Shown in pieces: positions 40,659-50,479 of a DNA stretch of 64,000 nt (its first letter is position 1; each line of letters starts with the position of its first letter). Source of the DNA: Neisseria sp. (GTDB lineage Bacteria; Pseudomonadota; Gammaproteobacteria; Burkholderiales; Neisseriaceae). The notes below the pieces were generated by a model. That model was not told where the DNA came from. It ran no database searches and was given only the letters and a program-made list of their open reading frames with translations. The DNA is taken from NCBI GenBank assembly GCA_030538415.1, contig JAUNTY010000005.1, positions 1 to 64,000 of the forward strand. The letters run 5' to 3'. Position numbers and translations under genes: made by a program.

Positions 40659-42503
40659 ATGCGCAAACAGCGTTCAGACGGCCTTTTCTTCCATAAACGC
40701 AGGTTCAGGAGCCTGTCGCACAAGCTTTTGGCGGCAATTGCGTTATGGGCGGCGTGTTTTATGCTGTTTATCGCGCTGACGGTATTGATGACCTGGCGGT
40801 TGGAAGACCGCGGCGTGGCCATCAATGAAGCAGGGCGTTTGAACAGCCAGATTTACCGGCTGGCGGCCTTGTCCGACCAAAAGGGCGACAGCGGCAGCCA
40901 GCTTGCATCAATCAGGCATACGCTGGTTTCGCTGGCGCGGCACGACAGCGCTTTTTGCTGCAGTGATGGCGATACGGCATCATCGTCCATCGGCCGCATC
41001 AGGGCGGCTGCGGATAGGTTTGCCGCCGATGTTGAAAAGCAGGCTGCGGGCATACCGGCTACGCCGCCGTTACTGCAACAGGCCGATAGCTTGCACAAAC
41101 TGATTGAAAACTATGCGCAAGCACTCGAATATGAAAACACCCGCAGCATAGGCCTGTTGCGCTGGGTGCGCATGGCATTGGCGGCATTGATTCTGGGCTC
41201 GGCGGCGGCATGTTTCGTGATGTTGCGCAAAACGGTATTGCAGCCTTTGGCCATGTTGCACGGGGCGATTGAGCGGATTACACATGGCAACCTCAATACG
41301 CGGCTGGCGTTGAAATCACGGGATGAATTCGAAGTGGTTTCAGACGGCTTCAACCAGATGTCGGCCAATTTGCAGGATATGTATACGCACCTTGAAGATA
41401 AAGTGGCGCGCAAAACCGCAGAGCTCTCGCGCCAGAACCATGAATGGGAGACACTCTACCAAATCACTTCGTTCCTGCATACCCATGATTTCAGCGAGCA
41501 GGTGCAAGAAGCTTTTCTGACACGCATTCTGACGCTGGTGGGTTTGAAGGCAGGCGGTCTTTTCTGGTGCACGGAAAACTGTTTTTACGCCGGGGCGCGG
41601 CATGGGTTGGATGAAAACCAAAACCGGGCATTGCTGGAGCAACTTGTCAATTATCAGGAAAATCAATCGGATGAAGTGGATTATATTTATTTGGCGCAAC
41701 CCGACGGCACCGATTGTCGCATGATGCTGATTCCGGTGCGCTCGCTGGGCGGGCTGCGTGGAGTCATGGTTTTGCAAACCAACGGCCACGAACCGGCGCC
41801 TGCCGATGAGCGCCTGCTCGGCTTGCTGTGCACGCAATTGGGTATCGCGCAGGAAAATGCCGACCTGATTGAATTGAAGCGGCAGCATGCGGTGCTGGAA
41901 GAGCGCAATATGATTGCGCAAGGGCTACACGACAGCTTGGCGCAATCGTTGTCGTTTTTGAATATCCGCTTTCAAATGTTGCGCAAAAATCAGCAGTTGC
42001 AACAAGACGGCTCCTTGCAAAACAACCTGGCGCTGATTCAGGACGGCATCGAATACTGCTATGAAGATGTGCGCGAATTGCTGAATAATTTCCGCACCCG
42101 GCCGGTGCAGGGAGATTTTACCGAGGCCGTGAGCACCGTAGTTTCGCGCTATCGCAAGCAGATGGGCATTGATGTGGATTTTTATCTTTTGAGCGATAAA
42201 TTGCATTTGAGTGCAGAGCAGCAAATACAGATTCTGTTTATTTTGCAGGAAGCTTTGTCAAATATCCGCAAACATGCGCTTGCCCGCCATGTAGACGTGG
42301 TGTTGGACGACGGAGATGATTTCTGCATGACGATTACCGACGACGGTTGCGGTTTCGATACAGACAAAAACGTGCAAAGCGGCCATATCGGGCTCTCGGT
42401 GATGCGCGAGCGGGCGGAGAAAATCGAGGCCGAGATTAACATCGACTCACAGCTTGGGCAGGGCACGCGCATCAGCCTGAAATTGGCGGCAGACAAAAGG
42501 TAG
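40659..42503 (+). CDS. NarX/NarQ-type nitrate/nitrite sensor histidine kinase
   Basis: A 614-residue sensor. TM1 (about 22-45), a periplasmic domain opening with the nitrate-binding P-box (NEAGRLNSQIYRLAA, about 52-66; the Arg binds ligand), TM2 (about 167-186), HAMP (about 190-240), GAF-like region (about 260-400), HisKA_3 with ERNMIAQGLHDSLAQSL (phospho-His about 424) and HATPase_c at the end (DDGCGFD, GLSVMRERA). Start ATG 40659 is right after a short gap from the CopD-like gene; a longer frame starting at 40371 would overlap that gene in another frame. In Neisseria the equivalent pair (NarQ/NarP) controls nitrite respiration. Confidence 0.85.
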   Translation: MRKQRSDGLFFHKRRFRSLSHKLLAAIALWAACFMLFIALTVLMTWRLEDRGVAINEAGRLNSQIYRLAALSDQKGDSGSQLASIRHTLVSLARHDSAFCCSDGDTASSSIGRIRAAADRFAADVEKQAAGIPATPPLLQQADSLHKLIENYAQALEYENTRSIGLLRWVRMALAALILGSAAACFVMLRKTVLQPLAMLHGAIERITHGNLNTRLALKSRDEFEVVSDGFNQMSANLQDMYTHLEDKVARKTAELSRQNHEWETLYQITSFLHTHDFSEQVQEAFLTRILTLVGLKAGGLFWCTENCFYAGARHGLDENQNRALLEQLVNYQENQSDEVDYIYLAQPDGTDCRMMLIPVRSLGGLRGVMVLQTNGHEPAPADERLLGLLCTQLGIAQENADLIELKRQHAVLEERNMIAQGLHDSLAQSLSFLNIRFQMLRKNQQLQQDGSLQNNLALIQDGIEYCYEDVRELLNNFRTRPVQGDFTEAVSTVVSRYRKQMGIDVDFYLLSDKLHLSAEQQIQILFILQEALSNIRKHALARHVDVVLDDGDDFCMTITDDGCGFDTDKNVQSGHIGLSVMRERAEKIEAEINIDSQLGQGTRISLKLAADKR

Positions 42504-42507
42504 AAAC

Positions 42508-43167
42508 ATGGCAGAAGAGCCCGTAAAAATATTATTGGTAGACGACCACCCCCTGTTTCGGCGCGGGTTGCGGTTTTTATTGTCGCAAGAATACTGCTTT
42601 GACGTGGTGGCCGAAGCCACAGACGGGCTGGAGGGTGTGAAGCTTGCCCGCTACCACAAGCCGGATATTGTGCTGTTGGATTTGGATATGCCGCTGATGA
42701 GCGGCGCGGAGGCTTTGGCGCAAATGCTCGACAACCGCCCCGATTTGCCGGTATTGATACTTACGGTTTCGGAAAATGCAGAAAATCTGCAAAAATGCCT
42801 GAATTTAGGCGCACGCGGATATATTCTGAAAAATGCGGATACTGATTTTCTGGTTGGCGCGATTCGGGCAGCAATGAGCGGCAGCACAACCGTATCGGAT
42901 GAAATGCTGCAAAAGCAGCAGCGGCAAACGGCGCAACGGCAAAAAACACAAACTGCACTTGAAGCGCTTACCGCGCGTGAAAAAGAAGTGTTGCAGTATA
43001 TTGCTGCCGGTATGGGTAATAAAATGATTGCCGATGAAATGAAGGTATCGGAAAACACAGTTAAAGTGCATGTGCAGAATATTCTGAAAAAACTGGGCTT
43101 GCACAGCAGGGTGCAAGCGGCAGTATTCTCAGGCACTTTGCAGCAGGATGATTTTCAGGAATCGTAG
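42508..43167 (+). CDS. narP: NarP/NarL-type response regulator
   Basis: A 219-residue LuxR-family regulator. Receiver domain with acidic pocket LLVDDHP and phospho-Asp in DIVLLDLDMP (about 58), Lys in YILKNAD; HTH domain LTAREKEVLQYIAAGMGNKM to VHVQNILKKLGL. Start ATG 42508 lies seven bases past AAAAGG and four bases after the kinase stop, so it is the cognate partner. Confidence 0.87.
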   Translation: MAEEPVKILLVDDHPLFRRGLRFLLSQEYCFDVVAEATDGLEGVKLARYHKPDIVLLDLDMPLMSGAEALAQMLDNRPDLPVLILTVSENAENLQKCLNLGARGYILKNADTDFLVGAIRAAMSGSTTVSDEMLQKQQRQTAQRQKTQTALEALTAREKEVLQYIAAGMGNKMIADEMKVSENTVKVHVQNILKKLGLHSRVQAAVFSGTLQQDDFQES

Positions 43168-43177
43168 CGGCGGAATG

Positions 43178-43207
43178 AAAAAAGCAGAGTGGCCACTCTG
43201 CTTTTTT
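43178..43207 (+). terminator. Perfect palindromic terminator after the response regulator
   Basis: AAAAAAGCAGAGTGG and its exact complement, a 30-base palindrome with A and T runs, 11 bases past the response regulator stop. It would work on both strands. Confidence 0.88.
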
Positions 43208-43281
43208 CAGACGGCCTATGTTTCACTATGTTTCAGACGACCTAGACGGCCAGATTCTGGCATAAATTCAATTTTGCAAAA

Positions 43282-43322
43282 ACATCAGGCCGTCTGAAAC
43301 TTTTGTTCAGACGGCCTGATGG
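43282..43322 (-). terminator. DUS hairpin terminator of leuB
   Basis: CATCAGGCCGTCTGAA and its complement TTCAGACGGCCTGATG, 15 bases past the leuB stop on the minus strand. Between it and 43207 lie two more single DUS-like copies (43208-43245). Confidence 0.75.
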
Positions 43323-43336
43323 TTTTGGCCACGGAT

Positions 43337-44407
43337 TTACAGCGCCGCCAATACCGCGTCGCCCATTTCCGAGCAGGAAACCAGCTTGCAGCCTTCTTCA
43401 AAAATATCGGCGGTGCGGTAGCCTTGTTCGAGCACCTTTTGCACCGCGTTTTCGATTTGCTGCGCGCGCGCTTCGTCGCCCAAGCTGTAACGCAACAGCA
43501 TGGCGGCGGAGAGGATGGTGGCGAGCGGGTTGGCCTTGTTTTGACCGGCGATGTCGGGCGCGGAGCCGTGCGACGGTTCGTATAAACCTTTGCCGGTTTC
43601 GTTCAGCGAGGCGGAGGGCAGCATGCCGATGGAGCCGGTGAGCATGGAGGCTTGGTCGCTCAAAATGTCGCCGAAAATATTGCCGGTGGCGATCACGTCA
43701 AACTGCTTGGGCGCGCGCACGAGCTGCATGGCGGCGTTGTCGACATACATATGGCTTAGTTCGACATCGGGGTATTCTTGCGCCACGGTGTTGAAAATTT
43801 CTTTCCACAATTCGGTGGTTTCCAACACATTGGCTTTATCGACCGAGCAGACTTTTTTGTTGCGCTTTTGCGCGGCTTGGAAGGCGATGTGGGCGATGCG
43901 GCGGATTTCGCTTTCGCTGTATTTCATGGTGTTGAAGCCTTCGCGCTCGCCGTTTTCCAGCGTGCGGATGCCGCGCGGTTCGCCGAAATAGATGTCGCCG
44001 GTGAGTTCGCGCACAATCAGAATGTCCAAACCGGCCACCACTTCGGGTTTCAAAGTCGAAGCGTTGGCCAGCTCTTTATAGAGAATGGCGGGGCGCAGGT
44101 TGGCAAACAGGTTCAAATCCTTGCGAATCGCCAACAGGCCGCGCTCGGGGCGCAGCGGGCGCTCGAGCGTGTCGTATTGCGGGCCGCCGACCGCGCCGAG
44201 CAACACCGCATCGGCGGCGCGGCAGAGGTTTTGGGTGAATTCGGGATAGGGTTGGCCGTATTCGTCGTAGCCTGCGCCGCCGATGGGGGCGTATTCATAG
44301 GCAATGTCGAGGCCTTGCGCTTTCAGCTTGTCGAGTACGCGCACGGCTTGGGCGGTGATTTCGGGGCCGATGCCGTCACCCGGCAGAATGGCGATTTGTT
44401 GGGTCAT
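43337..44407 (-). CDS. leuB: 3-isopropylmalate dehydrogenase
   Basis: A 356-residue enzyme that oxidises and decarboxylates 3-isopropylmalate with NAD+ in leucine synthesis. [16 protein letters not shown] at the N-terminus, [20 protein letters not shown] (substrate Args), the [12 protein letters not shown] region, [13 protein letters not shown] and [14 protein letters not shown] are the family marks. Full length. Start ATG 44407 follows AAGGAAACCAAC. Confidence 0.95.
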   Translation of the reverse strand: MTQQIAILPGDGIGPEITAQAVRVLDKLKAQGLDIAYEYAPIGGAGYDEYGQPYPEFTQNLCRAADAVLLGAVGGPQYDTLERPLRPERGLLAIRKDLNLFANLRPAILYKELANASTLKPEVVAGLDILIVRELTGDIYFGEPRGIRTLENGEREGFNTMKYSESEIRRIAHIAFQAAQKRNKKVCSVDKANVLETTELWKEIFNTVAQEYPDVELSHMYVDNAAMQLVRAPKQFDVIATGNIFGDILSDQASMLTGSIGMLPSASLNETGKGLYEPSHGSAPDIAGQNKANPLATILSAAMLLRYSLGDEARAQQIENAVQKVLEQGYRTADIFEEGCKLVSCSEMGDAVLAAL

Positions 44408-44493
44408 GTTGGTTTCCTTATATTTTGAGTTGCAATAAATTTGATTGGCATATTGTTGCGAGAGTAATATTTTCAGGCCGTCTGAAGCGGTTG

Positions 44494-44805
44494 TTAGCCA
44501 TCGATGCCATAAGACATAGCATACATCAAACGTGGTTCTTGTTGCCTGAATGATTCAAATGCGGTGCGATACCAAGCAGGGTCTGTGGCCGCTAAATTAT
44601 GGCTTTCATAAACTTCTACGCCAAAAAACTGACCGTCTAACCATGGTTCTATGCCGTAAACTGCCAGATTTTTTGCCTCCACTCTGTCTAAAACAATCTT
44701 GAAATCCTGTTCGGAACAATAAAAGATACTTTGCGCATCAAATCCGTCATTTAAATTTTTTAAACCGTTGAATAAATAGGATTCTAATTCTTTTTCTATC
44801 ATCAT
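44494..44805 (-). CDS. Conserved small protein of unknown function
   Basis: A 103-residue acidic protein ([15 protein letters not shown]...). It contains YGIEPWLDG and [21 protein letters not shown] do not recognise a family. It follows the YhcH-like gene by two bases and is probably co-transcribed with it. Lower GC than leuB suggests a different history. Confidence 0.6.
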   Translation of the reverse strand: MMIEKELESYLFNGLKNLNDGFDAQSIFYCSEQDFKIVLDRVEAKNLAVYGIEPWLDGQFFGVEVYESHNLAATDPAWYRTAFESFRQQEPRLMYAMSYGIDG

Positions 44806-44807
44806 TT

Positions 44808-45260
44808 TTACTCTGGAACGCGGATTTTAAACACTACTTTGCGGATAAATGGTTCACAGCCGACTAGAGGCGCATGGGCATCGGCGGGGAAAAACAGGGC
44901 GAATTCGCCGGGTTCGACATCAAACCATGCGCTTGGGCGGTCGGTGAAAAATTCGATGTCGCGCTCGCTGTTGTAGCCCAAGCCGTGTTTCAGACGGCCT
45001 CTGTCTATCCAGCCGTAGCCTTCCGTGCCGCTTAACGGCACTTGGATGTCGATGTGCTGCACATGGGCTTCGGGTTGGGCGGCTTCGCGGCTGCGCATGG
45101 GCTCGCTGCCGATAAAGATGCGGATATTGGGGTTGTCGCACGGAATTCGGCCGTCGGGCAGGCTGTGGAAATCGAGGCTTTGCAGCAAGGCCACGGCTTC
45201 GGGGAAGTCGGGATGCAGGGCGGTATAGCGGGCGGCGTTGGCGATGGTGTCGAGGATCAT
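44808..45260 (-). CDS. YhcH/YjgK/YiaL family cupin (DUF386)
   Basis: A 150-residue cupin-like protein. EAHVQHIDIQVPLSGTEGYG (about 65-84) and LFFPADAHAP (about 125-134) provide the metal-binding Glu/His set of this family, which includes the beta-galactosidase subunit EbgC and sialic-acid-related YhcH. The substrate is probably a sugar or sugar acid; unproven. It starts 9 bases after the SDR gene stop. Confidence 0.8.
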   Translation of the reverse strand: MILDTIANAARYTALHPDFPEAVALLQSLDFHSLPDGRIPCDNPNIRIFIGSEPMRSREAAQPEAHVQHIDIQVPLSGTEGYGWIDRGRLKHGLGYNSERDIEFFTDRPSAWFDVEPGEFALFFPADAHAPLVGCEPFIRKVVFKIRVPE

Positions 45261-45269
45261 TTTATGCTT

Positions 45270-46136
45270 TCAGACGGCCTTTTTCTGCAAAACTTGGCTG
45301 AAGGTGCGCGGCGGCCTGCCGAGAATTTCGGCCAAATCGGGTTGGACGTGCGAGAGTTCGCCTGTGGCAATGGCGGTGTAGGTGGATACCCAGGCATCCA
45401 GCATCCAGTCGGGCGTGTCGGGATAGGCAGCGCGGCGGCTGGCATAGGCTTCTTCAAGCGTTTCGTTGTGGAAGGCGTAGTGCGTGCCGCGGTGTGTGCT
45501 TAATTGTGCGGCAATGTCGGTGAAACTGAGTGATTCTGAGCCGGTGAAGGTGTAGGTTTGGTTGAAGTGGCGGCTGTTACCTGCGGCGATGCTTTGTATG
45601 ATTTTGGCGGCGGCTTCGGCTACGTCGTATTGCGATACGCAGGCAACGCGGCCGTTGTTTGCAGGGCCTCTGATGATGCCGTTTGAGTCGGCCAACTCGG
45701 TCATCATTTCGCTATAAAAATTGTCGCGCAAGAAAGTATGGCTCATGCCGCTGCGCCGAATGGCGGTTTCGGTGTCGGCATGGGTGCGGGCGAGGGTGAA
45801 TGTGCTGTCGGCGGCGGCACCGGCAAAAGACAGATACACGATGTGTTTTACGCCCGCTTCGGCGGCTGCGGCAACAAATGTGCGGTGGTCGGCTTCGCGC
45901 GTGGGGCTTTCGGCGGCAGAAACCATAAACAGGATGGCCACGCCGTTTAATGCGGCCTTGGCGGCGGCATGGTCGGCATAATCGCAGAGGCGCGGCTCGG
46001 TATCCGGCAGGGCGGGGGCTTTGGCGGGGTTGCGCAGGGGCAGGATGAGGGGAAATCCTGCATGGCTGAGATGGCGGGCAACCATGCCGCCGATGTGGCC
46101 GCTGCTGCCGGTGATGGCGATAATCGGGGTCGTCAT
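45270..46136 (-). CDS. NmrA/SDR-type NAD(P)-binding oxidoreductase
   Basis: A 288-residue protein of the atypical short-chain dehydrogenase group. ITGSSGHIGGMVARHL (about 7-22) is the GxxGxxG nucleotide-binding motif; HIVYLSFAGAAADS follows; the TyrxxxLys catalytic pair is not evident, which fits NmrA/QOR2-like members (quinone reductase or redox sensors). Start ATG 46136 lies eight bases after AGGA; ATG 46142 is the alternative. A much longer frame runs to 46451 but crosses a DUS hairpin and is spurious. Confidence 0.8.
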   Translation of the reverse strand: MTTPIIAITGSSGHIGGMVARHLSHAGFPLILPLRNPAKAPALPDTEPRLCDYADHAAAKAALNGVAILFMVSAAESPTREADHRTFVAAAAEAGVKHIVYLSFAGAAADSTFTLARTHADTETAIRRSGMSHTFLRDNFYSEMMTELADSNGIIRGPANNGRVACVSQYDVAEAAAKIIQSIAAGNSRHFNQTYTFTGSESLSFTDIAAQLSTHRGTHYAFHNETLEEAYASRRAAYPDTPDWMLDAWVSTYTAIATGELSHVQPDLAEILGRPPRTFSQVLQKKAV

Positions 46137-46161
46137 GGGCATTATCCTGAAAAACGCTGAA

Positions 46162-46199
46162 AAGGCCGTCTGAAAGAAATGGCTTTTCAGACGGCCTTT
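46162..46199 (-). terminator. DUS hairpin terminator of leuD
   Basis: AGGCCGTCTGAAAG and CTTTTCAGACGGCCTTT, eight bases past the leuD stop. Confidence 0.75.
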
Positions 46200-46206
46200 A
46201 TTTTGC

Positions 46207-46848
46207 TTAAGCGTGAAACAACCACGGTTGTGCGGCTTTGCGCTTGGCTTCAAAGGCGCTGATTTCGTCGGCGTGTTGCAGGGTAAGGCCGATTTCGTCG
46301 AGGCCGTTGAGCAGGCAGTGTTTGCGGTGCTCGGTGATGTCGAAGGCAAAGGTTTGGCCACCCGGGGTGGTGACGGTTTGTTGTGCCAAATCGATGTCGA
46401 GCGCGTAGCCTTCGTTGGCTGCGGTTTCTTGGAACAGCTGTTCGACTTCATCTTCGCTCAAGACGATGGGCAACAGGCCGTTTTTGTAGCAGTTATTGAA
46501 GAAAATGTCGGCAAACGAGGGGGCGATGACGGCACGGAAGCCGTAGTCGTCGAGTGCCCAAGGGGCGTGTTCGCGCGAGGAGCCGCAGCCGAAATTTTTG
46601 CGGGTGAGCAACACTTGCGCGCCTTGGTATCGCGGTTGGTTGAGTGAAAATTCGGGGTTGAGCGGGCGCTTGCTGTTGTCCATGCCGGGTTCGCCGTGGT
46701 CGAGGTAGCGCCATTCGTCAAAGGCGTTGGGGCCGAAGCCGCTTCGTTGGATGGATTTTAAAAACTGCTTGGGGATGATGGCGTCGGTATCGACGTTGGC
46801 GCGGTCGAGCGGGGCGACCAGCGCGTTGATGCGGGTAAATGCTTTCAT
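46207..46848 (-). CDS. leuD: 3-isopropylmalate dehydratase small subunit
   Basis: A 213-residue subunit that completes the LeuCD isomerase converting 2- to 3-isopropylmalate. [14 protein letters not shown] at the start and [18 protein letters not shown] (about 70-87) are diagnostic. Full length. It is separated from leuC by about 2 kb of unrelated small genes, whereas the two are usually closer. Confidence 0.95.
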   Translation of the reverse strand: MKAFTRINALVAPLDRANVDTDAIIPKQFLKSIQRSGFGPNAFDEWRYLDHGEPGMDNSKRPLNPEFSLNQPRYQGAQVLLTRKNFGCGSSREHAPWALDDYGFRAVIAPSFADIFFNNCYKNGLLPIVLSEDEVEQLFQETAANEGYALDIDLAQQTVTTPGGQTFAFDITEHRKHCLLNGLDEIGLTLQHADEISAFEAKRKAAQPWLFHA

Positions 46849-46908
46849 GGCTGGGTACTTTCGGAGTGGAAAATGCGCCCGCGCGGGCGGGCGCTCGGTA
46901 GGCGGGAT

Positions 46909-47046
46909 TTAGTTGGCGCCGTGGCGGTCGGCGGATTGCTCCAGCTTGCTGCCGGCTTTTTGCACGTCTTCACCGAAACCTGAAACTGTGTTGCAAGCAG
47001 AAAGCAGGGTCATGGCGGACAGGGTAATCAAAATCAGTTTTTTCAT
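46909..47046 (-). CDS. Entericidin-like small lipoprotein 1
   Basis: A 45-residue lipoprotein too short for routine ORF listing. MKKLILITLSAMTLLSAC has the lipobox LSAC, followed by NTVSGFGEDVQKAGSKLEQS, the short amphipathic helix of the entericidin A/B family (GxGxDVxxAGxxL). Start 47046 is preceded by AAGGAG with good spacing. Entericidins are small cell-envelope lipoproteins with toxin/antidote-like roles in enterics; the role here is unknown. Confidence 0.85.
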   Translation of the reverse strand: MKKLILITLSAMTLLSACNTVSGFGEDVQKAGSKLEQSADRHGAN

Positions 47047-47148
47047 GGTTCAAACTCCTTGTTGGGGGAAAGTACAGCCAAAATATTGCTGCAATTTCTA
47101 TCATAGCCATTGTTTATCAGTATGGCAATCACTTCCGTTACTTGATTT

Positions 47149-47180
47149 GAAGGCCGTCTGAAAATTTTCAGACGGCCTTC
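47149..47180. terminator. Perfect DUS palindrome
   Basis: GAAGGCCGTCTGAAAA and its exact complement; lies between the two entericidin-like genes and would terminate the upstream one (minus strand). Confidence 0.7.
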
Positions 47181-47236
47181 CGAGATGCACGCCGCTTCAT
47201 GATGACAACGGCAGGCAAGTCCTTACAGTAAAGGGC

Positions 47237-47377
47237 TTACATCTCAGATTGTACTTTGTCGGCAGTGTTGGTTACGGCAGAACCTGCGGCGCTGACGTCT
47301 TCACCGGCACCGGCGATGGTGTTGCAACCGGCCAAAAATGATGCGGCGGCAATGGCAATCAAAACAAATTTTTTCAT
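47237..47377 (-). CDS. Entericidin-like small lipoprotein 2
   Basis: A 46-residue lipoprotein: MKKFVLIAIAAASFLAGC (lipobox LAGC), then NTIAGAGEDVSAAGSAVTNT, matching the entericidin pattern. Start 47377 follows AAGGAGCTC and one extra ATG (47380). Together with the copy at 46909 it forms a diverged tandem pair, each with its own ribosome binding site. Confidence 0.85.
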   Translation of the reverse strand: MKKFVLIAIAAASFLAGCNTIAGAGEDVSAAGSAVTNTADKVQSEM

Positions 47378-47608
47378 CATGAGCTCCTTGGATTAAGAAT
47401 AAAAGTACGAACAGCCTGAGTTAGAGGCCGTGCGCACGGGGAAGTTCAATCGAAAAAGTAATTTTACTGTAGCTGAACAACAGGTCGTTTTCAGACGGCC
47501 TCAGATTATTCACAGGCTGTCTGAAAGGGTCAGGCCAACGCGCAGGCTGGTAAAGCGGCCAGTCACGGCAGCGGCGGCCTTGGAGGATCAAAGACGCAGG
47601 TTCCGGTA

Positions 47609-48592
47609 TCACCCCTTACCGTCAAGACGCATGACCCAGCCCAGCGTTTCCTCAAACGCATCCAGCGGGTGCGGCACCCTGATAAGCCGTGTGGGCTTGT
47701 TCTTGTAATCGGTAAAAACCAAATCCCGCAGCGCCCGCCAGACGATGCGATAGCTTTCGGGGATGCCGCTATTGCGGTCGCCCAGTTGCGGCCAGCGGCC
47801 GTCGCGGATTACGACCCCGCCGTCATAGGGATAAAGAACGGGCGAATCCTCGGTCGGAGCAGCCGGATTGCCGCCGAACCGGCTCAGGCGTTTGGTCAGG
47901 CCGATTTCGCCGCCGATTTCATCCAGAAGCGGCTTGCCAAGAATGGTCAGCCAGTTGACGCCCTGAATCCGGTTCACGCTCCGTGCGGCCAGCGGAAAAT
48001 TGGTCAGGTAATCCAGCCCGGTAAAGCGGCTGGGCAGCGGCCAGGTTTCATCAGGATAGCTTTGCTGCATTCCGATTTCATAGACAGGCGCAAGACCCGC
48101 CGTGCCATGCAGCGGTTGGGCTTGTTGGCACTATCCGGTTATGCGGGCAATCAAATCGTCGGCATCCTGCTTTACCAGCGTGGCCGGCGTCGCCAGATGC
48201 AGCATCGACAAATTGACGGGCATCGCCTGGCCGGGCTGCAAAAGCGCGGCTCCCTGCCAGCGGGGCGGCATCTGTCCGTCATTGACGTGCGGCGCCCAAG
48301 CGTCGGTTTGTGGGTCGAGCCGGTCTGCTTCGGCATAAAGCAGCGCTGCAAGGTCAGCCTCCGCAATCGGGCTCATGCGGCGAGCCATGTGCTTCTGGTA
48401 ATGGGTGACGCTCCGCGAGGCCGCGCCCGCAAATCCCGCCAGCACGTCAGCAACCCGGTAACGAACCGTGCGGTTCTGACCGCCGCGCAGGTAAAGCTGA
48501 ATCTGAAACCCGATACGCAACAGCGGCTGACCATTACGTCGCGAGGCCACGACGAAATCATCCAGCTTTTGAAAGTCGTTGTTGTCGTCCAC
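47609..48592 (-). pseudogene. DUF3396 type VI immunity-like gene, amber-interrupted
   Basis: A single frame of 328 codons is split by one TAG (48131-48133); both halves are in the same frame and both carry family features. Before the stop: QPLLRIGFQIQLYLRGG and HYQKHMARRM. After it: GLDYLTNFPLAARSVNRIQG, VNWLTILGKPLLDEIGGEIG and YPYDGGVVIRDGRWPQLGD, the conserved heart of the DUF3396 'type VI immunity' family. Read together it looks like an almost full-length protein. It starts with GTG and no clear ribosome binding site, and no type VI effector is nearby, so a decaying orphan immunity gene is the best reading. Confidence 0.72.
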
Positions 48593-48660
48593 TATTTGCC
48601 CGTTATTCTAACCCGCCGCCCCCGTTTACGCACTCGCACGGTTTTTTCAAAATACAAATA

Positions 48661-48767
48661 TATAGCAAAATAAAATAAGAAAGATACAAGGCGGCAAGCC
48701 GAAGACAGTACAAGCAGTACGGCAAGGCGCAGCTAACGCAGTAGATTTCTTATTTTATTCCGCTATA
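48661..48767. repeat. Correia element
   Basis: A 107-base element with ends TATAGCAAAATAAAATAAGA and TCTTATTTTATTCCGCTATA and the usual ACAAGGCGGCAAGCCGAAGA core. The GC in place of GT after TATA makes this a distinct subtype. It lies between leuC and the DUF3396 pseudogene. Confidence 0.85.
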
Positions 48768-48828
48768 TCCCGTCATCTTGAATGGTTGGGGAAGAGGCCG
48801 GAAACCGTTTCAGACGGCCTTTCGGGTG

Positions 48829-50235
48829 TTACAGCGCGCGCACGTCGGTAAAACGGCCGGTCACGGCGGCGGCAGCAGCCATGGCGGGGCTGACCAGGTG
48901 GGTGCGCCCGCCGTTGCCCTGGCGGCCTTCGAAGTTGCGGTTGGAGGTGGAGGCGCAGCGTTCTTGCGGCTCGAGGCGGTCGGCGTTCATGGCCAGACAC
49001 ATCGAGCAGCCGGGCTCGCGCCATTCGAAGCCTGCTTCGGTAAAGATTTTGTCCAAGCCTTCTTGTTCGGCCTGTTCTTTCACCAAGCCGGAGCCTGGCA
49101 CGACCAATACGCGTTTGACGTTGGCGGCTTTCAGACGGCCTTTGGCGACGGCAGCGGCTTCGCGCAAGTCTTCGATGCGGCTGTTGGTGCAGGAGCCGAT
49201 GAAGACCACATCGACGGGGATGTCGCTCAGCGGAGTATCGGCTTCCAAGCCCATGTATTGCAGGGCGCGCTCCATGCCGCTGCGTTTCACCGGATCGGCT
49301 TCGTTGGCGGGATTGGGCACTTTGCCGCCCACACTCAACACCATTTCGGGCGAAGTGCCCCAGGTGACTTGCGGCTCGATGTCGGCGGCGTTGAATTCGT
49401 AAACTTTGTCGAACTCTGCGCCTTCGTCGGAAACGAGGGTGCGCCAGTAGGCGACGGCTTTGTCCCAATCTTCGCCTTTGGGGGCGAGCGGTTTGCCTGC
49501 TACGTAATCGATGGTGGTTTGGTCGACCGCCACCAGGCCTGAGCGCGCGCCGCCTTCGATGGCCATGTTGCACAAGGTCATGCGGCCTTCCATAGAGAGG
49601 CTTTGAATCGCTTCGCCGCCGAATTCGATGGCATAGCCCGTGCCGCCTGCGGTGCCGATTTGGCCGATGATGTAGAGTGCAACGTCTTTGGCGGTGACGC
49701 CGGGTTTCAGACGGCCGTTGACTTTAATCAGCATGGATTTGGATTTTTTGGCGGTGATGCACTGGGTGGCCATGGTGTGTTCGACTTCGGAAGTACCGAT
49801 GCCGTGCGCCAATGCGCCGAATGCGCCGTGGGTGGAGGTGTGCGAGTCGCCGCAGACCACGGTCATGCCGGGCAGGGTTGCGCCTTGTTCGGGGCCCATC
49901 ACGTGTACGATGCCTTGACCTTTGTCTTTAAACGGGAAATAGGCCAATGCGCCGAATTCTTTGATGTTGTGGTCGAGCGTATCGACTTGCAGCTTGGAAA
50001 TCGGGTCTTTGATGCCTTCGTCCCAATGGTCGGTGGGGGTGTTGTGGTCGGCGGTGGACACCACGCTGTCGATGCGCCACAGTTTGCGCCCGGCCATTTT
50101 CAGCCCCTCAAAGGCTTGCGGGCTGGTGACTTCGTGCACCAGATGGCGGTCGATATAGAGAAGAACCGTGCCGTCTTCTTCTTCGCGGACGATGTGGCTG
50201 TTCCAGAGTTTGTCGTAGAGGGTTTGTGCGCTCAT
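48829..50235 (-). CDS. leuC: 3-isopropylmalate dehydratase large subunit
   Basis: A 468-residue aconitase-family enzyme. Cysteine ligands of the [4Fe-4S] cluster appear in [15 protein letters not shown] (about 345) and [10 protein letters not shown] (about 407-416); [21 protein letters not shown] is also typical. Full length. AT-rich DNA upstream (50290-50380) probably holds the promoter; a leucine-responsive attenuator is not evident. Confidence 0.95.
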   Translation of the reverse strand: MSAQTLYDKLWNSHIVREEEDGTVLLYIDRHLVHEVTSPQAFEGLKMAGRKLWRIDSVVSTADHNTPTDHWDEGIKDPISKLQVDTLDHNIKEFGALAYFPFKDKGQGIVHVMGPEQGATLPGMTVVCGDSHTSTHGAFGALAHGIGTSEVEHTMATQCITAKKSKSMLIKVNGRLKPGVTAKDVALYIIGQIGTAGGTGYAIEFGGEAIQSLSMEGRMTLCNMAIEGGARSGLVAVDQTTIDYVAGKPLAPKGEDWDKAVAYWRTLVSDEGAEFDKVYEFNAADIEPQVTWGTSPEMVLSVGGKVPNPANEADPVKRSGMERALQYMGLEADTPLSDIPVDVVFIGSCTNSRIEDLREAAAVAKGRLKAANVKRVLVVPGSGLVKEQAEQEGLDKIFTEAGFEWREPGCSMCLAMNADRLEPQERCASTSNRNFEGRQGNGGRTHLVSPAMAAAAAVTGRFTDVRAL

Positions 50236-50479
50236 GTTTTTGGCTTTATCGGGTAGGGATTTGTGATGCTGGAATATTAGACTTAACGGGCTTTGAATGC
50301 AACTATTTTGTCTAATTTTTTATTCATTTTATTTTTATTGTGTATTTCCTGTTATTTTTTTGGACAAATTGTCTTAACTTGATGCGCGGCTGATATTTCA
50401 TGCGGCGGACACTTGCATAAAACCGACCTGTGTCTATATCATGAGTTGTTTTAGTTTAATCCTGAAAGCGGTTATCACC
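50236..50479. other. Divergent promoter region of leuC and gshA
   Basis: About 240 bases with a markedly AT-rich block at 50300-50370 and no frames of note. It must carry the promoters of leuC (minus) and the glutamate-cysteine ligase gene (plus). Confidence 0.5.

Noticed and set aside
45270-46451. A 393-codon version of the NmrA-type oxidoreductase gene
   Set aside because: The extra N-terminus crosses a DUS hairpin and the leuD gene end. The ATG at 46136 has the ribosome binding site and starts right at the Rossmann fold.
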